The notes: generated from the letters alone by a model not told the origin. DNA of 64,000 nt from Urbifossiella limnaea (GCF_007747215.1 NZ_CP036273.1:868001-932000), one strand, 5' to 3'. Shown: positions 10,601 to 18,949, counted from the first letter of the stretch. Numbers and translations: made by a program.

Positions 10601-13004
10601 GCTCGACGCGAAGGGCGACCCGTACCTGACGGCCGCGGCGGTGAGCAGTCTGACGGCCGATAACTTGCCGTCGTTTGCCGCCGCGCTGTTCGCTGCCGCC
10701 GGGCCAGACGGGCCGCCCCCGCCGCTCGTCCGCGACCTGTTCGCCACCGCCGCCGCTGCCGGCGACGGGGCCGCGCTGCCGGGCCTGCTCGACGCCGCGA
10801 CGAAGTCCGCCGACGGGACGTACCGGACGTGGCAGCTCACCGCAGCGACCGGCGCGCTCGACGCCCTCGCCCGCCGCGGTCGGTCGTGGGAGAAGCTGCC
10901 GGAGCCGACGCGGGCGGCGCTCGCCCCGCTGGTCGCGTCGGCCCGTGTCACGATCGACGCGCCCGCTTCAACGGAGGCCGAGCTTCTCGCCGCCGCCCCG
11001 CTCCTCGGCCGCGACCCGGCGGCGCGCCGCGACGACCTCGCCCGCCTCGCGGCGCAGCTGGCCGCGACACGCCCCGCCGCCGTACAGCAGGCCGCGCTCG
11101 CCGCCCTCGCCCGCCAGACGGACGACGCCGTTCCCGCCGCCCTCGTCGCCGCCTGGCCCGGGGCGACGCCCACCCTCCGCGGCCGCCTTCTCGACACGCT
11201 CCTCGGCCGCCCGGCGTGGGCGCCGGCGCTCCTCGACGCCGTCGAGAAGGGAACGATTCCCGCCGGCCTGATCGACGCCGGCCGCCGCCAGCGGCTCGCC
11301 GGCCACCCCGACGCGGCGGTGCGGGAGCGCGCGGCGAAGCGGTTCGCGGGCGCGTCCGACCCGGACCGGGCGAAGGTGGTCGAGGCCGCGCGCCCGGCGC
11401 TCGCGCTGGCCGGCGACCGCGACCGCGGCAAGGCCGTGTTCGCCCGCGCCTGCGCCGCCTGTCACGCGCTCGGCGGCGTCGGCAGCGCCGTCGGCCCGGA
11501 CCTCGCCGCGCTGGCGAACAAGAGCCCGCTCTACCTCCTGACCGAAATTCTCGACCCCAACCGGAACGTCGATTCGCGGTTCGTGGAGTACCGCGCCGAG
11601 ACGGCCGACGGTCGAACCGTCGCGGGGCTCCTCGCGGCCGAGACGGCGGCGGCGGTCACGCTCCGCGGCCAGCAGGGGAAGGACGACACGATCCTGCGTG
11701 CCGACCTCGTCGCGCTCCGCGGCACGGCCAAGTCGCTGATGCCCGAGGGGCTCGAAAAGGACCTGCCGCCGCGCGACCTCGCCGACCTGCTCGCCTACCT
11801 CACGACCACCGACGCGCCGCCGAAGCGGCTTGCCGGCAACACTCCGGCGGAGGTGACGGTCCGCGACGGGTCGGCGGCGCTGCGGACGAGTGCGGCGTTC
11901 GTGTACGGCGGGGCGATCACGTTCGAGGCGGAGTTCGGCAACCTCGGCTACTGGCACGGCGAGGCCGACCACGCCGTGTGGCACGTCCGCAACCCCGCCG
12001 CGTCCGCGTTCGACGTGTACCTCGACTACGCCTGCGCGCCCGACTCCGCCGGCAACGCCCTTGTGCTCGACGCCGGCGACGCGGTGCTCCGCGGCAAGGT
12101 CGCGTCCACCGGCGGGTGGGCCCGCTACCGCACGGTGAAGCTCGGCACGCTGAACCTTCCGGCCGGCGCCGCCCGCGTCACCGTCCGCCCCGACGGCCCC
12201 GTCCGCGGCGCGCTGCTCGACCTGCGGACGGTCTACCTCGTGCCGCCGGGGCAAACCCCGGTCGCGGGGAAGGCCGCTTCCCCCGCGGACGAGCTGCGGG
12301 CGCTCACCGCCGACCTGAAGGCCGGCGACGCGGCCGAGGAGTACCGCCGCATCCCGCGCGTCTTCACCGTGACGCTCGCCGCCGGCAAGGCGAACGACGC
12401 CGCAACCCTGCGCGCCCTCCTCGACGCGGCGCTGCCGAAGGTGGGCGACCCGCTCCGCGACTGGCAGGCGGTCGCGCTCGGCGGTGGTGTGGTGAACGGC
12501 CTGAGTCAGGTGGGCGTGTGGCCCGCGGCGCGCGTCGCCGAGCTGACGAAGGACGACGCCGCGCTCGCGGCCCGCTGGAAGGCGGTGCTGCCGCGGGCGC
12601 ACGCGATGGCCGACGACGAGAAGTTGCCGCCCGGCACCCGCTACGACGCCCTCCGCCTCGTCGCCCTCGACGGCTGGGACGCCGCCCGCCCGCGCCTCAC
12701 GAAGTATTTGGCGAAGGCGGCGCACGCCGAGTTGCAGATGGGCGCGGTGAGCGGCCTCGCGGACGTGAACCACGCCGACGTTGGTCCGCTGCTGGTGAAG
12801 GCGCTCCCGGACCTGACCGCCGGGAACCGCGCCCTCGCGGTGGCCGCGCTGCTGCGGACGACCGACCGCGCGGCCGCGCTGCTGTCGGGCGTGGAGGCGG
12901 GGTCGGTGCCGGCGGCGTGGCTCACGGTGGCGCAGAAGGAAGCGTTGCGGCGGCACCCGGACGAGGCGGTCCGCACCCGGGCGGTGCGGGCGCTCGGCCC
13001 GTGA
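7656..13004 (+). CDS. Giant fusion: ceramidase-type domain + PVC dehydrogenase propeller + HEAT repeats + cytochrome c + C-terminal module
   Basis: 1782 residues; ATG preceded by GGAGGAG at 7644-7650 and a clear signal peptide (VLLALAAALVPAAAAAQ). Residues about 25-430 resemble the N-terminal domain of neutral/alkaline ceramidases (KADITPAHPIRLNGF, ATHTHTGPM, GYACHAVTLSHN). From about 450 the PVC membrane-bound dehydrogenase propeller begins (ARIHAAAGLKVELAAAEP, FGPDGKVWVAEMADYP). Alanine-rich HEAT-like repeats follow, then a haem-binding CAACH at 1266-1270 with GPDLAALANKS, a jelly-roll-like segment (FEAEFGNLGYWHGE) and further helical repeats. The ceramidase nucleophile motif GDVSPN reads GADQNP here, so lipid amidase activity is doubtful. 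It is probably a periplasmic multi-domain oxidoreductase; the substrate is unknown. Confidence 0.85.
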   Translation: MRRPVLLALAAALVPAAAAAQPPALKVGVAKADITPAHPIRLNGFGSRRAESDGVYQKLWARGLAVHDGTAPVVLLTVDVLGIPADVHDELARRLAKKAGLPKERLSVTATHTHTGPMLTGANPTLFGVPIPNAHQANIDKYTPVFLDKLEEAALAALADLKPGRLEWGVGSATFAMNRRTRGGPTDHDLPVLVVRDAAGAVRAVYLGYACHAVTLSHNRLGGDWPGYAAAAVEDDHPGAVALVAVGCGADQNPTSGVTGENLEAARVQGREIAAEVRRLLTAPLTRVSGPITARVATLDLPLAALPTRAEWEEKAKRADAVGHHARVNLARLDRGEKLPTSVPYPVQTWAFADGLAMVHLPGEVVVDYSRRLKGELDGRRLWVTAYANHAPCYIPSERVLKEGGYEGGGAMIYYDQPVPFRPGLEDRIVGAVTEQLKAFAAKVDPAKNGGSRPLSPHQSLARIHAAAGLKVELAAAEPLVADPVAVAFGPDGKVWVAEMADYPTGRTDGKFDPGGRVVVLEDRDRDGVLDTSTVFLDNLPFPTGLLPWRGGVLVCAAPDILFAADTTGDGKADVVTKLYSGFGTQNYQARVNSLQYGLDGWVHGSCGLFGGAIVSHKTGKTHALGDRDFRIKPDTGELEPATGRTQQGRVRDDAGNWFGCDNSTLLKHYTLADHELARNPAVAYPSGTAVLVGGDRLFPLAAGTRYALSGPPNSVTAACGLGVYRDDLLGGNFTGNAFTCEPVNLLVHRRVLTPAGANFTAARAPEDAAGEFLASSDPWFRPVHATTGPDGALWVADMYRFLIEHPKFLPDAERAKVDPRAGAGLGRLYRVRPEAGPLGPWVRVRELATPALVAALDSPNGVQRDGAMMELIWNADPAAVAPLEALLATGSRPLARLHALCTLDALGKLSPAALAGALADADPTVRRHAARAAESRLADPAIAAAVANLAADPDVPVRVQAAYSLGVWRDAKAGAVLARLALDAKGDPYLTAAAVSSLTADNLPSFAAALFAAAGPDGPPPPLVRDLFATAAAAGDGAALPGLLDAATKSADGTYRTWQLTAATGALDALARRGRSWEKLPEPTRAALAPLVASARVTIDAPASTEAELLAAAPLLGRDPAARRDDLARLAAQLAATRPAAVQQAALAALARQTDDAVPAALVAAWPGATPTLRGRLLDTLLGRPAWAPALLDAVEKGTIPAGLIDAGRRQRLAGHPDAAVRERAAKRFAGASDPDRAKVVEAARPALALAGDRDRGKAVFARACAACHALGGVGSAVGPDLAALANKSPLYLLTEILDPNRNVDSRFVEYRAETADGRTVAGLLAAETAAAVTLRGQQGKDDTILRADLVALRGTAKSLMPEGLEKDLPPRDLADLLAYLTTTDAPPKRLAGNTPAEVTVRDGSAALRTSAAFVYGGAITFEAEFGNLGYWHGEADHAVWHVRNPAASAFDVYLDYACAPDSAGNALVLDAGDAVLRGKVASTGGWARYRTVKLGTLNLPAGAARVTVRPDGPVRGALLDLRTVYLVPPGQTPVAGKAASPADELRALTADLKAGDAAEEYRRIPRVFTVTLAAGKANDAATLRALLDAALPKVGDPLRDWQAVALGGGVVNGLSQVGVWPAARVAELTKDDAALAARWKAVLPRAHAMADDEKLPPGTRYDALRLVALDGWDAARPRLTKYLAKAAHAELQMGAVSGLADVNHADVGPLLVKALPDLTAGNRALAVAALLRTTDRAAALLSGVEAGSVPAAWLTVAQKEALRRHPDEAVRTRAVRALGP

Positions 13005-13063
13005 CCCGAATCGCTCACGCGGATGTCAGCGCGCGCTCCCGCCCCCGAGCCGACAGCCCGCGC

Positions 13064-13717
13064 TCACGTTTTCCCCAGAACGAGATCGACGACCCAGCAC
13101 CCGCGGACGTGCGGCCCCGGCCCGCGGCAGTGGGCGAGCACGGCGCCGTCGGCGCAGCCGGCGTCCTCCAGCGCGTCGGCCAGCACCGGCAGGCGGTCGA
13201 AGGCGCGGTCCTCGTAGGCGCCGCGGGCGAGGCCGACGACGGCCTCGGTCCGCCACGCGGGGTCGAGCGCGACGGGGTGAAATGGGTTGCCGAAGATGTC
13301 GCGGAGAAGGCGAACCTGCTCAGCGGTTTCGGTGCTTCGTGCTCGGGCGCTATCGACAGGAATCCTGGCCAGTTCGGACGCGACAGTCAGACACGCAGGC
13401 TCTGACCGGGTCAACCAATGCGCGGCAGTAGCGATCCGAACCATTCTGCCCTGACTACCCTGCTTAGACAGCCACTCATTCCTGGCTGACCAAGCAGTCT
13501 CGCAAACAAGGTCAAGATCGCCAATCCGGTCCTCGTCATCGGCGAACGCTTCAGCGACGTCGCCCGCCGTGCGACACCTCTCGTCGGTGACGTACTTCCA
13601 TTTCCGCCGGTAGCACGCACAGGCCAACAGCCGGCCTTTCCGACTGCTGAGCTGTCCGCGCAGGAAGTAAAGCATCCGGCCGAGGTCGTCACTCGCCAGC
13701 CACTCGGCTTCGGTCAC
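13064..13717 (-). CDS. Gemmata-type MTEAEWL paralog family protein
   Basis: 217 residues from GTG at 13717. The N-terminus (MTEAEWLASDDLGRMLYFLRG), a CACYRRKW segment, RDIFGNPFHPVALDP and the C-terminal HCRGPGPHVRGCWVVD are hallmarks of a large paralog family that I recognise from Gemmata and relatives. Function is unknown; other members often lie beside repeat-rich or WD40 genes. No signal peptide or membrane segment is seen. The middle of the gene (about 13381-13560) is roughly 55-62% GC by hand count, clearly lower than its neighbours. This may reflect recent recombination among paralogs or transfer. It is convergent with the fusion gene that ends at 13004. Confidence 0.8.
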   Translation of the reverse strand: MTEAEWLASDDLGRMLYFLRGQLSSRKGRLLACACYRRKWKYVTDERCRTAGDVAEAFADDEDRIGDLDLVCETAWSARNEWLSKQGSQGRMVRIATAAHWLTRSEPACLTVASELARIPVDSARARSTETAEQVRLLRDIFGNPFHPVALDPAWRTEAVVGLARGAYEDRAFDRLPVLADALEDAGCADGAVLAHCRGPGPHVRGCWVVDLVLGKT

Positions 13718-13732
13718 GGTCGGCGCCCCCGG

Positions 13733-14698
13733 TCAGATGCCGTAGACCCGCACGGCGTTGTCGTGGAACAGCTTCCGCTGCTGGTCCGCCAGCCGGTCCG
13801 CGACGATCGCCTTCAGCGCCCCCGCCCAGTCGGAATACTTCTCGACGCCGAGCAGGCACACCGGCCAGTCGCCGCCGAACATCACCCGGTCGGGGCCGAA
13901 CACTTCGAGCGTGTGGTTCACGATCGGCGCCAGGTCGTCCAGCGTCCACTTCCCGCGGGCCGGGGCCGACGCGATGAACCCGCTCACCTTCCCCACCACG
14001 TTCTTCCGCTTCCCCATCTCGGCCATGTCGCGCCGCCACCGGTCGCGCTCGGCCATCGTGTGCGTCAGCTTGCCGTTGCCGCAGTGGTCCAGGATGAACC
14101 GCGTGTTCGGGCACTGGTCCACCAGCTTGATGTGGTCGGGCAACTCCTCCGGCCGCACGCACAGGTCGAAGCTCAGCCCCAGCTCGCCCAGCAGCTTGAT
14201 GCCGGCCACGAACTTCTCGTCGAGGAAGTACGCCGCGTTCACGCCGGCGACGTGCAGCACCTGGCGGATCCCCTTCACGTAGCGGTGGCCGCGGAACTGG
14301 CGGGCGTAGGCGGCGAACCCGTCGGCGTTCGGCCGGCCGCTGACGACCGCGGCGCACGTCGGCGTGTTGCGGGCCTCGCACAGCGCGACGATGAAGTCGG
14401 CCTCCTGCTGCTGCTGCTCGGGCACCACGTCCACCTCCATGTACACCGCCTTCACGACGCCGACGCCGCGGGTGGCCTCGGCGTACTGCGGCGACAGGAA
14501 GTTGTGGCCGAGAATCTTCCCCTCGGGCGTGGCGGGGTTGAACCACGCGAGCTTGAACCGCTGCAAGTCCCACAGGTGCTGGTGGGTGTCGACGATCGGG
14601 AAGGCGGGTGCGGGGGTCACGGGTTGGCGCTCCGGCTGGGCGAGGACGGGGGAGGCGGTGGCGGCCGCGGAGGCGGCCAGGAAGTCGCGGCGGTTCAT
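13733..14698 (-). CDS. Tat-exported amidohydrolase (amidohydrolase_2 family)
   Basis: 321 residues from ATG at 14698, which gives a perfect Tat leader MNRRDFLAASAAATASP. The mature part starts with the metal motif VDTHQHLWDLQ (HxH) of TIM-barrel amidohydrolases. It continues with a KAVYMEVDV strand, KGIRQVLHV, RFILDHCGNGK (barrel histidine) and ends with RVMFGGDWPVCLLG, where the Asp is the last metal ligand. This resembles the 2-pyrone-4,6-dicarboxylate hydrolase / L-fuconolactonase branch, so lactone hydrolysis of a sugar acid or aromatic intermediate is likely, outside the cytoplasm. The divergent neighbour (14767) is an NAD-dependent epimerase/dehydrogenase, which fits a sugar-acid pathway. 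The exact substrate is unknown. Confidence 0.85.
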   Translation of the reverse strand: MNRRDFLAASAAATASPVLAQPERQPVTPAPAFPIVDTHQHLWDLQRFKLAWFNPATPEGKILGHNFLSPQYAEATRGVGVVKAVYMEVDVVPEQQQQEADFIVALCEARNTPTCAAVVSGRPNADGFAAYARQFRGHRYVKGIRQVLHVAGVNAAYFLDEKFVAGIKLLGELGLSFDLCVRPEELPDHIKLVDQCPNTRFILDHCGNGKLTHTMAERDRWRRDMAEMGKRKNVVGKVSGFIASAPARGKWTLDDLAPIVNHTLEVFGPDRVMFGGDWPVCLLGVEKYSDWAGALKAIVADRLADQQRKLFHDNAVRVYGI

Positions 14699-14766
14699 AC
14701 GAGTCCCCGGGGTGAGGTGCGGGCGATTGTAGCACCGCCGCCGCGGACCCGCCATAAACTGACGCG

Positions 14767-15555
14767 ATGATCACCAAGCGCGTTCTCGTCACCGGCTCCG
14801 CCGGGCGCGTCGGCCGGGCCGCCGTCCGCGAGCTGGCCGCCCGCGGGCACCACGTCGTCGGCTTCGACCTCCGCCCGACCCCCGGCATTCCTGCGGCGCA
14901 GTCCGTCGTCGGGCCGCTCGGCGAGGTCGAGGCGCTGCGGAAGGCCGCGGCCGGCGTCGATTGCATCATCCACCTCGCCGCCACGCCCGACGACGCCCGC
15001 TACCCCCGCGGCGCAGCCCCAGACGACGGCGATAACTTCCTGTCGGAGCTCGTGCCGAACAACGTGATCGCCCCCTATCAGATCATGGAGACGTGCCGCG
15101 TTCTGAACATCCCGCGCGTCGTGCTCGCCAGCACGGGGCAGGTCATCGGCGGGCACCTGATCGAGGGGACCACGCCGGTCACGGCGGCGCACCCGTACAA
15201 GCCGCGCTACCTGTACGCGGCGACGAAGGTGTTCCTCGAAGCGCTCGGCCAGGTGTACGCGAAGGAGCACGGCATGCAGGTGCTGGCCGTGCGGCTGGGG
15301 TGGTGCCCGCGCGACCCGGGGCAGGTCGCCGAGATCGCCGCGTCGGAGCTGTTCCAGGACGTGTTCTTCAGCCCCGGCGACGCCGGCCGCTTCTTCGCCG
15401 CGGCAGTCGAGGCCGCGAACCTGCCGGACTACGCGGTCGTCCATGCGACCAGCCGGCACCTCCACGCCCCGCGGTACGACCTGAGCGACGCCGGGCGCCT
15501 GCTCGGGTGGCAGCCGCGCGAGAGCTGGCCGACGGGGGCGTCGGAGTTCGCGTGA
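14767..15555 (+). CDS. NAD(P)-dependent epimerase/dehydratase family protein (uronate dehydrogenase-like)
   Basis: 262 residues. The N-terminal VLVTGSAGRVGRAAVREL has the TGxxGxxG Rossmann motif of extended short-chain dehydrogenases, followed by DLRPT as the likely NAD ribose-binding acid. The catalytic YLYAATKVFLEAL segment supplies the YxxxK pair. The length and a C-terminal LGWQPRESWP fit the compact uronate dehydrogenase/SDR-e group. It is cytoplasmic, with no signal. It is transcribed divergently from the exported amidohydrolase with 68 nt between starts, a typical shared-promoter layout; together they could oxidise a uronic acid and open its lactone, but that is inference. A long hairpin repeat follows its stop. 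Confidence 0.8.
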   Translation: MITKRVLVTGSAGRVGRAAVRELAARGHHVVGFDLRPTPGIPAAQSVVGPLGEVEALRKAAAGVDCIIHLAATPDDARYPRGAAPDDGDNFLSELVPNNVIAPYQIMETCRVLNIPRVVLASTGQVIGGHLIEGTTPVTAAHPYKPRYLYAATKVFLEALGQVYAKEHGMQVLAVRLGWCPRDPGQVAEIAASELFQDVFFSPGDAGRFFAAAVEAANLPDYAVVHATSRHLHAPRYDLSDAGRLLGWQPRESWPTGASEFA

Positions 15556-15570
15556 CGCGAAGGAAAAAGC

Positions 15571-15662
15571 AGTTTAGTCAGGATAACAGGATGAACGGGA
15601 TGCCGAACCGGGCTGATGATCTCGGTGCGGCATCCCGTTCATCCTGTTATCCTGTCTAAACT
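15571..15662. repeat. ACAGGAT-type hairpin element, copy 1
   Basis: Arms 15571-15610 and 15623-15662 pair over 40 positions with about two mismatches and a 12-nt loop. Each arm is a run of the word ACAGGAT/ACGGGAT (GTCAGGATAACAGGATGAACGGGATG on the left, shown in part). It sits between the epimerase and dus, both on the + strand. The arms are much less GC-rich than the surrounding genes. Confidence 0.85.
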
Positions 15663-15725
15663 CCGGTGCGTCCGACCCACCAGCCGCCTGAGGGCGGTCG
15701 GCTCGCAGGGCCGTAAACTACACCC

Positions 15726-16823
15726 ATGACGCAGCCCGACCTCCCGCCGCCGCCGGCCTGGTACCGCGAGCCCGTCGCCATCGGCGGCATCCCGATGGCG
15801 TCGCGGTTCAACCTCGCCCCGCTCGCCGGGTACACCAACCTGCCGTTCCGCCTGTCCGTCCGCGAGATCGGCGGCGTCGGCCTCTGCACCAGCGACCTCG
15901 TCAACGCCCGCGCCATCCTCGAAGGCCTGAAGAAGACTCAGGAACTGCTCGCCACCGCGCCCGCGGAGCGGCCGCTGTTCGTGCAAATCTTCGGCAGCAA
16001 CGCCGACGAGATGGGCCGCGCCGCGGCGTGGCTCGTGGCCCACGAAAAGGCCGACGGCGTCGACATCAACATGGGCTGCCCGGTCCGCAAGGTCGTGAAG
16101 ACCGGCGGCGGATCCAGCATGTTGTGCGACACCTCCGGCGCCACCGTCGCGCTGGTGCGCCGCGTCGTGGAGGCGGTGACGGTGCCGGTGACGGTGAAGA
16201 TGCGGCTCGGCTGGGACGACGACCAACTCACGGCGCCGTTCTTTGCCCGCGAGTTCGAGCAGGCCGGCGTGGCAGCGCTCACCATCCACGGCCGGACGCG
16301 CGAGCAGGGGTTTAGCGGCGGCGTCAACCACGACGGCATCCGGCGCGTGGTGGAGGCGGTGCAGCGCATCCCGGTGTACGGCAACGGCGACGTGCGGAGC
16401 GTGGCCGACGCGGCGCGGATGATCGACGAGACGGGGTGTCACGGCATCGCGCTGGGCCGCGGGGCGCTGGCGAACCCGTGGGTGTTCCGCCAGTTCGACC
16501 GCTGGGTGCGGACCGGCGACCCCGGCCCCCGGGCGACGTACCACGAGCGGCTCGACTTCATGCGGCTCCACCTGCGCCGGCTGATCGACTGGCGCGGCGG
16601 CGAGAAGTACGGGTGCGTGCAGTTCCGCAAGGTGGCGACGTGGTACACGAAGGCGCTGCGGATGCCGAAGCGCACGCAGGCGGCGCTGGTGATGCTGGAG
16701 AACCTGGCGCAGTTCGAGGAGCTGGTGGCGCCGTTCGCGGCAGAGCCGCCGCCGGGGTGGAGCGAGTACGACGCGCAGCAGGCGCACGTCGCGGTGCCGG
16801 CCGGCCCCATCAGCCACTGGTGA
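15726..16823 (+). CDS. dus: tRNA-dihydrouridine synthase (DusB-type)
   Basis: 365 residues. FMN-dependent reduction of uridine to dihydrouridine in tRNA. The sequence shows the Dus signatures in order: NLAPLAGYTNLPFR at the first barrel strand, FVQIFGSN, DINMGCPVRKVVK with the catalytic Cys at residue 118, VKMRLGWDD, TIHGRTREQGF, PVYGNGDV and GIALGRGALANPW. The C-terminal helical tRNA-binding domain (residues about 255-345) is present, so the enzyme looks complete. It is cytoplasmic. Assignment to DusB rather than another bacterial Dus is by resemblance only. The stop is followed by a TGACGAA-word hairpin shared with the convergent Gfo/Idh gene. Confidence 0.92.
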   Translation: MTQPDLPPPPAWYREPVAIGGIPMASRFNLAPLAGYTNLPFRLSVREIGGVGLCTSDLVNARAILEGLKKTQELLATAPAERPLFVQIFGSNADEMGRAAAWLVAHEKADGVDINMGCPVRKVVKTGGGSSMLCDTSGATVALVRRVVEAVTVPVTVKMRLGWDDDQLTAPFFAREFEQAGVAALTIHGRTREQGFSGGVNHDGIRRVVEAVQRIPVYGNGDVRSVADAARMIDETGCHGIALGRGALANPWVFRQFDRWVRTGDPGPRATYHERLDFMRLHLRRLIDWRGGEKYGCVQFRKVATWYTKALRMPKRTQAALVMLENLAQFEELVAPFAAEPPPGWSEYDAQQAHVAVPAGPISHW

Positions 16824-16830
16824 CGCGGCA

Positions 16831-16898
16831 CATGACGAAGGACGAATGACGAATGACGACACCGGTTCTCGTCCTTCGTCATTCGTCCTTCGTCATTC
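16831..16898. repeat. TGACGAA-word hairpin between convergent genes
   Basis: Left arm about 16832-16859 and right arm about 16869-16896 are tandem TGACGAA/GGACGAA words and pair over roughly 27 nt with a loop near CACCGGTTCT. The hairpin lies exactly between the stop of dus (16823) and the stop of the opposing oxidoreductase (16904), so it could end transcription from both sides. There is no T-run as in a classical intrinsic terminator. Confidence 0.8.
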
Positions 16899-16903
16899 CC
16901 GAG

Positions 16904-18319
16904 TCATTGGCCCCGTACCACGTCCCAGCCGCGGCGGTACTCCTTCCGTACCAGCCGGTTCGCCGCCTCGTTGTTGCTGATCGCCGCCTTCGCCGCGTCC
17001 CAGCGGATCTCGGTGCCGGCGAACCGCACCGCGATGTTCCCCAGCAGCATCGCCTCCGTCAGCCGGCCGGCGTAGTCGAAGTTGCTGAACGCCATCTCGG
17101 GACGGCCCGCCCGGATGGCGTCGGCCCACTCCTTCTTCTGGTAGGCGTCGTGGGCGCCGCCCTGGTCGGTCGTCGCGCCCGCGGGAATCGTCTCGGGGCG
17201 CTCCAGCTGTCGGCCCATCGCCAGCGCGTCGGGCACGATCCGCCAGCGGTTGCCGTAGTCGCTCGGGCTGAACAGGATGCCCTTGTCGCCGACCAGGAGC
17301 GAGCCGCTGTCGGTCAGCTGCTCGCCGGGCCGCAGCACCTTCGACACCAGCTCGGCCGGCGGCAGCACCTTGTTCGTGCCGCGCTTCCCCTCGTACCAGT
17401 GGAGCGTCACCGCCGGCTGCGAGTTGCGGGCTGGGAACTTGTACTGGATGTGGCCCCACGCGGGGAACGTCTCGGCGTTGATCTCGCCGGCCTGCGCGAC
17501 CACCGACTCGGGGGCGTCCAGGTTCAGGGCGCGGAACGGCATGTTCGCCGTGTGGCAGGCCATGTCGCCGAGGGCGCCGGTGCCGAAGTCCCAGAACCCG
17601 CGCCAGTCGTGCGGGTGGTACGCCGGCCGCGGGGCGAACGCCACCGCGTACGGCCGCATCGGCGCCGGCCCGATCCACTCCTCCCAGTGGACGTGCTTCG
17701 GCACCGGCGCCTCCGTCGGCCGCGCCGTGATGTCCGGCGACTGCTTCCAGTACTGCGCCGGGCGGTTCGTCCAGACGTGCGCCTCGGCCACGGTACCGAT
17801 GATGCCGCCGCGGACCAGCTCGACGGCGCGGCGGAGGCCGTTCAGCGCCGAGCCCTGGTTCCCCATCTGGGTGCACACCTTGTAGCGCGCCGCGGCCTCG
17901 CGCAGGAGGCGCGCCTCCTCGACGGTGTGGGTCAGCGGCTTCTGGCAGTAGACGTGCTTGCGCTGCCGCATGGCCAGCATCGCGGCCGGGGCGTGGTGGT
18001 GGTCGGCGGTGGACACGACGACGGCGTCGAAGGTGCCGGCGGCGCGCTCGAACAGGGTGCGGTAGTCGAAGAACTTCGCGGCCCGCGGGAAGGTGGCGGC
18101 CTTCTGGTCGAGCCGCTGGTCGTCGATGTCGCAGAGGGCGACGACCTCCATCTCGCGGCCGGCCTGGTCGATGTCGGACGAACCCTTGCCGCCGATGCCG
18201 ATGCCGGCGACGCGGAGGCGGTCGTTGGCCCCGGCGGCGCGGGTGACGGAGAAGGCGGGGCCGGTGAGGAGGTAGCCGGCGGCGGCGAGGGCGCGGCGGC
18301 GGCTGACGCGGCGGGTCAT
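16904..18319 (-). CDS. Gfo/Idh/MocA family oxidoreductase, Tat-exported
   Basis: 471 residues. The N-terminus MTRRVSRRRALAAAGYLL is a Tat-type leader; the mature domain opens with RLRVAGIGIGGKGSSD, a GxGxxG dinucleotide-binding fold, followed by VVALCDIDDQR. The family's conserved CQKPLTHTVEEARLLREAA (the EKP-type catalytic lysine) and a GNQGS segment are visible, and the C-terminal half is the substrate-binding alpha/beta domain (GALGDMACHTANMPFRALNL). Such planctomycete proteins are periplasmic sugar oxidoreductases that carry a tightly bound NAD(P); the substrate is unknown. The stop codon TGA is embedded in AATGACTCGG at the edge of the adjacent hairpin. Confidence 0.88.
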   Translation of the reverse strand: MTRRVSRRRALAAAGYLLTGPAFSVTRAAGANDRLRVAGIGIGGKGSSDIDQAGREMEVVALCDIDDQRLDQKAATFPRAAKFFDYRTLFERAAGTFDAVVVSTADHHHAPAAMLAMRQRKHVYCQKPLTHTVEEARLLREAAARYKVCTQMGNQGSALNGLRRAVELVRGGIIGTVAEAHVWTNRPAQYWKQSPDITARPTEAPVPKHVHWEEWIGPAPMRPYAVAFAPRPAYHPHDWRGFWDFGTGALGDMACHTANMPFRALNLDAPESVVAQAGEINAETFPAWGHIQYKFPARNSQPAVTLHWYEGKRGTNKVLPPAELVSKVLRPGEQLTDSGSLLVGDKGILFSPSDYGNRWRIVPDALAMGRQLERPETIPAGATTDQGGAHDAYQKKEWADAIRAGRPEMAFSNFDYAGRLTEAMLLGNIAVRFAGTEIRWDAAKAAISNNEAANRLVRKEYRRGWDVVRGQ

Positions 18320-18385
18320 GCGGGAACCTCGGGGGAGAGCGATGGGGCGAAGGTATCCGCCCGCCCGCCGCGTGTCCAGCGCCCG

Positions 18386-18949
18386 CTAGTCCACGCGCAC
18401 GATTCGCCCCGCCAGCACGCGAATCCGGTCCGCGACGCGGACCGCCCGGGCGCCGTTCTCCGGCACCACCCACACGGCGTAGTCGCCCTCTGGCACCAGC
18501 ATCTCGACGCGGAAGTCGTTGGCCGACTGCACCGCGACGTGCCCCTTCTCGTCGGGGCCGGCGTCGAACGGGTCGGTGACCACGATCCTCCCCACGCGCG
18601 GCGAGTCGTCGCGCCGGAACACGTCGACGACGCCGAGCTTCTCGACGAGCTTGATCGTGTGCGTCTTGCCGGGCTCGACGGTCACGACCTGCCCGACGAC
18701 CACCTGCTTGCCGCCCTTCGGCGTCACGAAGAACGTGAACGGCCCGCGGTCGGGCAGGGTGATGGGCTGGTCGAGCTTCGTGGCCGTGACGATTGCCTTC
18801 GCCCGCGCCTCGCGCGCCTGCGCGACGGCCCGATAGACGCTGACCGACTCGATCGCCGGCTGCGACTTCGCCGTCACGACGGACAGGCGGGACGGCTCGT
18901 CGGCGCGGGCGGCGGACGCGAACAACACGACGGCGACGGCAAGGCGCAT
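18386..18949 (-). CDS. Secreted hypothetical protein with carboxypeptidase-regulatory-like fold
   Basis: 187 residues from ATG at 18949, which gives a signal peptide (MRLAVAVVLFASAARA, cleavage near ADE). The rest is beta-rich: PFTFFVTPKGGKQVVVGQVV, GKTHTIKLVEKLGVVDV and a final VPEGDYAVWVVPENG strand, which resembles the transthyretin-like/CarboxypepD_reg fold. No catalytic motif is visible. It lies 66 nt upstream of the Gfo/Idh gene on the same strand, so it may be co-expressed with it. A longer in-frame start exists upstream but would put about 12 residues before the signal peptide. Function unknown. Confidence 0.65.
   Translation of the reverse strand: MRLAVAVVLFASAARADEPSRLSVVTAKSQPAIESVSVYRAVAQAREARAKAIVTATKLDQPITLPDRGPFTFFVTPKGGKQVVVGQVVTVEPGKTHTIKLVEKLGVVDVFRRDDSPRVGRIVVTDPFDAGPDEKGHVAVQSANDFRVEMLVPEGDYAVWVVPENGARAVRVADRIRVLAGRIVRVD

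Noticed and set aside
7656-13004. Assigning true ceramidase activity to the N-terminal domain
   Set aside because: The nucleophile motif of ceramidases is not preserved (DQNP), so only fold similarity is claimed.
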